In this document: piece after piece, positions 44,301 through 53,300 of the stretch
How positions within the stretch are numbered: position 1 is the stretch's first letter
How the letters are laid out: every line of letters starts with the position of its first letter
Source: Gigantopelta aegis
Taxonomy: Eukaryota; Mollusca; Gastropoda; Neomphalida; Peltospiridae
Assembly (NCBI RefSeq): GCF_016097555.1
Contig: NC_054703.1
Span: 20,223,258 to 20,287,257, forward strand
Length of the DNA: 64,000 bases
Direction of reading: 5' to 3'
Notes under the pieces: generated by a model
Databases searched by the model: none
Told to the model about the DNA's origin: nothing
The model's input: the letters and a program-made list of their open reading frames with translations, nothing else
Translations under genes and position numbers: made by a program

Positions 44301-47300
44301 CGGCTCACCGTTCGGTACCGTCGTCCCGTGATCGATCGAAGTGGTGCAGCGTCCAGGGTTCCACCGGCTCCTGACGGGACCGTCCATGGTCTGTGTTTCC
44401 GATTGCAGCCAGTACATTGGATCGAAGTGCCTGTGCCAGGTTACTGACTGATTTTCCAGATGATGCGTCAACACCTTCCGTTATAGAAGATCTGGACGCA
44501 GTGACCCACATGGCTGTGACTGATTGTCTCCCGTCTTCAACCTATCCTTCAACGGTGTGGCGCCGGCTTTGGATGACGCTGTTTCCGGCGGGACCAGACG
44601 TCTTCCTAGAACTTACAGATTGGCACGTCGATGGCTTCAGTTCAGCGTACATGTACATGGCGACCATAACTCCTCATGTGCAGGATGCCAGAGGATATGC
44701 CTTGTTCCAGCCGTCGACTTTGATGTTGGTCTACCTTATATCTTCCGTGACGTCGATGTGCACTACGATTGCACACTATCGTCAACCGACTTGCCTGAAG
44801 CGATCCATTCTTGACTTTCAGCACAAGCCGGTAATCTTGGCAGACCTGTGGTCTACATACGGCTCTTTGCCGTGAAGGGGTTCGACGTTACAAGTGTTCT
44901 GGGTTGGTGACGAAGACAGTCTACTGGTCCGGTCACTTGTGTTGAGATCCCATGCACCGATGTTCGAGGAAGGTTCAGCGACATTCGGCAGATCGTTCTC
45001 TATATCCGGTGGCGATGCAAGACAGTCGCTACTTCCGCTGGTTCCGGAAGTTATCCAGTTGCCATCGCGTGGTACGGGGATCATTGCGGCTTATCAACTC
45101 ACTGACGTTCACTGTTGTTACCGCCAGAGTTCGTGACCGATGCTGTCTAGATGGTCTCTGCTGCTGTTTCGCACCGGGTGGTGTGACGACCGTAGATTTT
45201 AGCCGGTTGCTGTTTTGCGTTGCTTCACTTCCAGGTATATCGGGCATGTAGCGTAGCGAGTTGCTATGCTGTCTTGGCTCTTGCCTATATCACGGGGTCG
45301 CTGTTTCCGATGTCTTGATTCCTGAATCACTCTATTACTGTTTCATGAAGTATCATTGCAAGAGTAATTTTGATGTTGGCGCAACATTTGACGCTTAGAG
45401 GTCGCGGTATCCAGTTTGTTTCTGAATCCATGCATTCAGTACAATAACGCAGATTTGCTGATCCGGTTACCAGTCGCCTTGCAGTCCAGTCCCTGTTGGT
45501 GGCTGTGGTTTCCAGATGAAGCCGATCTACACATCAGTCTGTTGGAGATGTTGGCAGTTACGTCATCCTTCATTGGCGAGAGATGCCATCAGGCGCCTCT
45601 CTCATGGTAGCCACAGACAGTACCACCGCAGTGGCTTATATCAACCGTCGGGGCGGAACCCACTCCAGCAGTCTGCTGCAGTTGACTTATCGTCTCTACA
45701 AGCTGGTTGACGAGATTCCGTTGCAACTTCGGGCTCGCCATATTCCAGGGGTTTCCAATGTACTAGTCGACACACTGTCTCGGCCGTTGTCTCCACATCC
45801 GACGGAATGGATGCTCCATCCCGAAGTGTTTCGATGGGTGTGCGACAGACTTTGCACACCAAACATCGATCCTTTCGCCACATGATTCAACCATCAGCTG
45901 AGGGTTTACGTGTCTCCGGTGCTGGATCCCGAAGCTCTGGATCTCGACGCATTGGCCATCAGCTGGGAACAGATGGACGCATACGCTTTTCCTCCACCAA
46001 TCCTCCTTCCAAGGGTGCTTCAGAGGTTTCAGCTGTACCATTGTCGCCTGTTACTCATTGCTCCGATGTGGCCATCCAGGATGTGGTATCCAGATCTAAT
46101 ACGTCTTGCCGATCCACATCCTTTATCGCTGCCAGACTGGGATCATCTGTTGCTGCATCCCACGTCAAGACTATACCATCCACATCCGCAGTTGTTCCAA
46201 CTGCACCCGTGGACTGTATCTCCAAGAGTTTGAGGAAGAAAGGTTTTTCTGCACAGTCTATGGCGGCCATTTTGAAAGCGCACAGATCATCTACTACTGC
46301 GGCTTACAACGTCAGATGGCTTTGTCTTCACCGATGGTGTGTCCGGCAAAAAACTCAACCCTCAGACGATTCAAATACCTCGTCTTGCTGATTTTTTGCT
46401 GTATCTGCGGACCACTTTACGATTGAAGGGGTCTACCATCGCTGGGTACGTTTCGGTCATCGCTACTGTTCGCTGACGAGATTCCGTTGCAACTTCGGGC
46501 TCGCCATATTCCAGGGGTTTCCAATGTACTAGTCGACACACTGTCTCGGCCGTTGTCTCCATATCCGACGGAATGGATGCTCCATCCCGAAGTGTTTCGA
46601 TGGGTGTGCGACAGACTTTGCACACCAAACATCGATCCTTTCGCCACACGATTCAACCATCAGCTGAGGGTTTACGTGTCTCCGGTGCCGGATCCCGAAG
46701 CTCTGGATCTCGACGCATTGGCCATCAGCTGGGAACAGATGGACGCATACGCATTTCCTCCACCAATCCTCCTTCCAAGGGTGCTTCAGAGGTTTCAGCT
46801 GTACCATTGTCGCCTGTTACTCATTGCTCCGATGTGGCCATCCAGGATGTGGTATCCAGATCTAATACGTCTTGCCGATCCACATCCTTTATCGCTGCCA
46901 GACTGGGATCATCTGTTGCTGCATCCCACGTCAAGACTATACCATCCACATCCGCAGTGGACTGTATTCCAAGAGTTTGAGGAAGCGTGGACTGCCATCT
47001 GAAAGCCAAGATCATGTACTACTGCACTTACTGGCTTTGTCTTCACCGATGGTGTGTCCGGCAAAAAAACTCAACCCTCAGACAATTCAAATACCTCGGT
47101 GATTTTTTCCTGTATCTGCGGATCCGATGAAGGGGTCTACCATCGCTGGGTACGTTTCGGTTTGTTCGTTGTCACTACTGGATCGAAGTATCGGGTATTC
47201 CTGAGATCCGATGATCAAAGGGTTTCTTGGCCACACCGGTTTCGGCCACCAAGATGGGACCTGAATCTGGTGTTACGAGCGTTATCGACCGTACCTTATA

Positions 47301-50300
47301 AGCCGATCGAATCCTCTTCCCTGCAAGACTTGACGCGGAAGACAGTGATTTTACTCGGTTTCGCCACGGCTGCCCGTGTCTCAGAACTCCATGCTCTTGA
47401 TGTAGACTTGGTACGTTTTCACCGAGATCGGCGTGCAGTCAACTTGGGGTTACTCATGAACTTTGTTGCAAAGAATCAGTTACCAGACCAAGCGCCTCGT
47501 TCGTATGCTGTGCAGGCCCTCTCCTCTATCGTTGGTCCAGCGGACGTTGAGGACTTGGCGTTGTGCCCTGTTAGAGCCCTGCACCAGTACATCGAGAGGA
47601 CCAGATCTTTTCGACAACATCGCAAAAGACTTTTCCTCTCCTGTAACCAGAGTCGGTTGAGGGATCTTACCAAGAACACGGTGGCCACCTGGATCTGGTC
47701 TTCTATCCTGACCGCCTATCAGAAGGAGGGTTTACCTGCTCCGTCTGCTTCTAATTCGCATGACCTCCGTGCCTTGGCTGCCACGATGTCCCTGCACTGC
47801 AACACACCCATTCAGCACATTATCACTGGTTGGTTCTGGGCTACGGACTCCATCTTCGCCAACTATTATCTGAGGGATGTCTCCACAGAAGACGTTGAGG
47901 GGTTCCATCATCTGGGTCCGGTTGTTGCTGCACAGACTCTGTTGAATACAAGCCGTCCTCGTCGCCGTTGATGTCTGTCTGATTCTGGGCTGCATACCGA
48001 GATGTCCATCGAATCGACAGATGAGGATTGCTTAGACTTTTGTTCTTTTGCACAGTTCACGTACTGGTGCCGGAACTTTTGTCTCAATAACCTTTACCCT
48101 GCACTGCATGTGGTTATTGGTTGTCGTTATTGAACTAACAGATCTTTGGTGTACTAGACAGAAAACACTCGGGGGTCTTGTTTTGTTCAATGTTCTGACG
48201 GATGCACCTCATTAGGTTGTCGCTTGTTATTGAAAAACTATAACACTTCAATACGTGAGGGTTACCTAACACCTGCATCCCTGGTGGCTACGTCTTCCCA
48301 CCCTGTCAGAACCAGCATGAGATGTGGCTTCCGCCTCCTGGTCCATGTGTTCTATGAGCCGTACCTGCCACTGCTGACGGATGCCACCATTCTGGTTGTT
48401 GTTACTAACATCACCTGCATTGGTCTGTGACGGGCATCCCTAGGAGAAGAGCTTACCAAGGTTGGCCTTATTCTTCCACTAGTCAGCCTCTTTCCGGTTG
48501 GGGAGTTATCACAAGCATCTACGGATTTCGGCACCCACCACCATCTGTTGAATGCTGCACTTGTTTGAGGACAGGTAATGTCTATAGAAATGGAGAAAAC
48601 TTGGGAGTGTTTTCTCTTTTATAGATACATTACCTGTCCTCAAGATTTCATCCTGCCCGGGCCTCCCCGCTTCCTGTTCTCCGTGTGATGCGCTCAGGGA
48701 AAAAGAAGGAAGTTACAGTCATGTGACCGGAACTAGAGAGCAGTATGCAGTAGAAGAATTTAGGCCATCCCATTGGCTGTTGGGATGTTCGGACCAGACC
48801 ACTTGCGTGGGGGGGAGGTGCACTTGTTTGAGGACAGGTAATGTATCTATAAAAGAGAAAACACTCCAAGTTTTCTCCATATGTTTAATCAGTGACGTTT
48901 CACTTTTATCAGGTTTACTTCTTATTTTTAAATCCCTTCACCTAGGCTTCAATTTCTTGTTTTACTGTGAATCAGGTATCCTATCGTGATACATATCGTA
49001 TCGTGAGGTAGGTGTATCGCGACACCCATAAAAGCCCATTGCAGTCATCGGATGCATTTAACAACATTGTTATTTACTTTATCCTTTGTAGGCTCCAATA
49101 ACAAATCATTGCTGTTTTGATGATGATATTCATAGAGCTTGGTGCATGTACAAACATTTCCTTTCTGTTTCCACGCTAATGCTGATGCACAGCTTCTGTA
49201 CTCTTGACTTCAGTGGACTTGATTTGAGTTTGGAGTTTTTCTTCTCCGAGGAGAGTTTCCTTACTAGGATTCTGAGCCTCTCCAGCCAAGTTTTGATTTT
49301 GGAGTTTGATTCCCCAAGACAGATGTCTTTCTTGACTCTCGTCTTATGTCTGTCTGGTCCATATTAGTCTAGTCTCTACCTTTTGCCCAGTCCAACTTGG
49401 GTGACCCTACAAGGAGCTGATCCTCCAGCTGCCATAGCTCTCCGAGTCATTGACACATGCAAGCTACCTCACCACGTCAAGCAGTGGACCATGTGATAGA
49501 TTGCTGTTTTAATTCCTATAGTTGTTTCTAATGTTAAAATACAATGATGTGGCCAGTACTTTTTATTTTGTAAGCACCCTCAAAAACTCACACGTGGCAG
49601 ACAGACGTGATGGGTGTCATCTGCAAAAACGATTGCTTGTTTGTCTGGCACAAAGTAAAATAACTTCTTTTCATACAGTTTTAGTTAATAATAAGATTTT
49701 GTGCAGAATGAAGTACCATTTATGACATTCTTGGCATGTGCTAATCTCCTGGTAATCTGATTGTCCGTTCTTGACTTACTTCGATGCCTGCAGTGCTGTT
49801 GTTATGTTTAAGCCCTGGATTGGTAACAAAGTATATGAACTGTGCTGTTCTGTTTGTAGACAAGGGCCCGAAGACCGTGAAGCTGTTTATTAACCAACCG
49901 ACGACTCTCGACTTCGACGCTGCAAGCTCGAGGGATGGAGTACAGAACTTAGAGTAAGGACTGTTCCGAAATAATCACATGGGTGGGCTGGATCCACTGA
50001 AAAGTCGAATTCTGTACAAGAAAGGAAAAGATACTTGTTTAACAACACATTGTCTTATTTTAAACTATGCAGGTTTGGGGGTTGAAGATATGCTTACTTC
50101 AACATTTGAGAGGATGGAGGGATGGACGGACGGAGAGAGAGAACGAGGGAGGGAGAGAGAGAGAAAGATAATGAGAGAGACTCAGACATTGATTGAGAGA
50201 GAGATTTATATAATATGTAACCAGTGACAAAATGTATTTAAATATACTGCTTGTCTTCAATGATTTGTTTTTCTCCCTTTAACAAAGTCAAAAACCAACA

Positions 50301-53300
50301 TATCTATATAGGTATTACTGTGTTGGCACTGGCAACATTAAATTTAGAAAACTATGTAAGTCCTAGACAAATAAAACTTGGTGTATAGTTGCATCTATGT
50401 ATGTTTATTTGAATGTATAATTTACTTTTTAACAAAATACATTAATTAGCATTTATTTCCCTTTGTTTCTCACAAACTATTCAATCTAGTACCGAGGAGG
50501 TCATTCAAACTTGGTTTGTAATTGGATCTGTAGATCTTCATCTTAAATACATATTTCAAAAAATTAATTTGTTAAATTAAATTTTGTACCTTTTAAATTT
50601 GTGCTGTAATTTTTTATTTTAGCCCTTATATTAATTAATTATGTTTTAAAAACATTTTAAATATTGAGATGAATATCTGTGGATACAACTGAATTTAATT
50701 TTACACATACATGTATACTGTAGTTATCAAAGAAATCCCGGTGTTTGATGCTTACTGATTATGTTTTATTTTTAGACTGAAATTGGAAGACCTCAAAGAA
50801 GGATCTCTCATTCCTCTAAGATACGTCAAGTTCCAGAATGTACAGAATGTTACCGTAAGTGTAAAGAATATTACCGTAAGTGTACAGAATATTACTGTAA
50901 ATGTACAGAATATTACCGTAAGTGTGAAGAATATTACCGTACGTGTGAAGAATATTACCGTAAGTGAAGAATATTACTGTAAGTGTACAAAATATTACTA
51001 TGTGTACAGAATATTACCGCAAATATACAATGTATTACCATAAGTGTACAGAATATTACCATAAGTGTACAGAATACTGGCAGTATACAGAATATTACCA
51101 TAAGTGTACAGAATATTACTGGGAATATACAGAATATTACCATAAGTGTACAGAATATTACTGGGAGTGTACAGAATATTACTGCAAGTGTACAGAATAT
51201 TACCACAAGTGTGCAGAATATTACTTTAAGTGTACAGAATATTACCACAAGTGTGCAGAATATTACTTTAAGTGTAATGAATATTACTTTAAGTGTACAA
51301 AATATTACTGTGTACAGAATATTACAGCAAATATACAATGTATTACCATAAGTGTACAGAATATTACCATAAGTGTACAGACTATTACTAGGAGTATACA
51401 GAATATTATCATAAGTGTACAGAATATTACCATAAGTGTACGGAATATTACTGGGAGTGTACAGAATATTACTGGGAGTGTACAGAATATTACTGGGAGT
51501 GTACAGAATATTACTGGGAGTGTACAGAATATTACCGTAAGTGTAATGAATATTACTGTAAGTGTACAGAATATTACTGTAACTGCAGAATATTACTGTA
51601 ACTGTACAGAATATTACTGTAACTACAGAATATTACCATAAGTGTACAGAATATTACCATAAGTGTACTGTAAGTGTATACAATATTACTGCAAATGTAT
51701 TAAATGTACTTGTTGTTTTTCAGATATTTGTCAAAGATAATCAGGGAGGAACAGAGACGACACAAATAGACTTTCTTGGATTGATCGGTAGTCCAGTGGG
51801 ATCAACAAACATGTCTGACTTTAAAAGGGTAAGTCATTGTGTAAGGGAAAGATCAACAAACATGTCTGACTTTAACTCTTTCACCACGACAGGCCGGTAT
51901 ACCGGCTAGCGATATCCAGTGCCTCTCAGCATGACAGGCCGGTTTAGCGGCTTGTAACACCTGTTCATATTTGGCGCCGAGTGACGCGTCAATATTATAA
52001 TTAGACAAAATCTCGCGCGACCATAGCTGCCATGTGACACACTGTAATGGCTGCGCCCATCTTCTAGCCAATTTTTAATGAGTTTTTCCAAGTTTATACT
52101 GATATTCTGACTGTAATTAAACATGAACCGAGGTGACGAAATTTCGTCTGTTGAAAACAATGGTTGCGATTCAGATGACGGGTTTTCCCATGATGAAATG
52201 TGGGATAATATGGACTTTGGTGCATTTGATTTAATCGAGATTGGCGATCGTGAACGAAATGCCATTCAACATGGCAATTTAGAAGAAAATGATACCGATG
52301 ATGAGTTACAAGATGACTTGCCACTGTTTTACCACGCGCCTGAGTTTACCTGGACACATGAGCCATATTCGGTTACCTGCAGATCAACGTTTACTAAAAA
52401 TCCGGGGCCTGTAAAAGTGTTTGACGTCAACACAAATGCCATAGAGTACTTTTCGCTATTTTATTCCAATACAGTGTGTGCAAAAAATTGTGGAATTTAC
52501 TAACATGAATGCCAAAAAAAAGCGTGATACAGATCCTGCTAACAACAAAGGTGTGTGGTATGATGTTTCTGTTGATGAAATGAAAGCTTATTATGGCTTG
52601 TTAATTTTGCAAAAGCATTGTAAATATATTTTTAAAATTATAACTGGAATGTTAATTAATTAATTATCCAACAAGAAAAACATTTGTACTGTTGTTTTTT
52701 TAAATTACCAGTCCTACCTACTCAAATAGGTGAGTAATATGCATAGTTTACCTGTAATTACCAGATTTATACCTGTTGAATCAAACATTTTTAAAGTATT
52801 ATTTTTTTATCTAGACAGCCGTCCATTCACCTTTCTGGAAATGTATAGCCTATAACTAAAATTAATGATAAAACATTTAGTTTTATCCTTTAACAAACAT
52901 GATCATAAATCTGCTATTTAAACTCAGTGTGCAGGGAAGGTCAAGGCTGTAAAACTTAGTGGTGAAAGAGTTAAAAGGGTAAGTCATTGTGTACAGAAAA
53001 GATCAATAAACATGTCTGACTTTAAAAGGGTAAGTCATTGTGTAAGGCAAAGATCAACAAACATGTCTGACTTTAAAAGGGTAAGTCATTGTGTAAGGGA
53101 AAGATCAACAAACATGTCTGACTTTAAAAGGGTAAGTCATTGTGTAAGGAAAAGATCAACAAACATGTCTGACTTTAAAAGGGTAAGTTGTTGTGTTTGG
53201 AAAAGGTTGATATATTGAACAATAAAAATGCAAATATCAATGTAGTTTTCTTCAATTTACTTAAAATTATTCTTTTTAACTCACTTTGGTTTTTGCATTA

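Larger units (their letters stand above)
42417..48879 (+). mobile_element. DIRS-type tyrosine-recombinase retrotransposon
   Basis: Nearly identical inverted terminal repeats of about 160 bases: left with TATAGACATTACCTGTCCTC, right with its complement ending near 48879. Just inside the right repeat, 48551-48660 is an internal complementary region that joins the complements of both outer ends (GAGGACAGGTAATGTCTATA and TATAGATACATTACCTGTCC), the hallmark of DIRS elements. Coding: a gag-like frame, RNase H-type sequence and a tyrosine recombinase. No convincing reverse-transcriptase motif could be read, so the copy is probably defective. Confidence 0.9.
42172..49027. mobile_element. hAT-like MITE interrupted by a DIRS element
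   Basis: Left end GGGGTTTCACGATGCATCG then TATCACGATAC; right end (reverse) GGGTGTCGCGATACACC with TATCACGATAGGATAC. Between them sits the 6.5 kb DIRS element. No clean flanking duplication was found. Confidence 0.6.
51805..53215 (+). repeat. 51-base array repeating the TXNL1 exon 8 end and donor (6 units, split by piggyBac)
   Basis: AACATGTCTGACTTTAAAAG G|GTAAGTCATTGTGTAAGGG recurs at 51810, 51861, then after the transposon at 53011, 53062, 53113 and 53164. All units keep GGGTAAGT (the last is GGGTAAGTTG). 51 bases is 17 codons without a stop. Confidence 0.94.

Noticed and set aside
51805..53215. CRISPR-like array of regular repeats
   Set aside because: Eukaryotic context, no variable spacers, no cas genes; the units are contiguous copies of an exon-intron junction.
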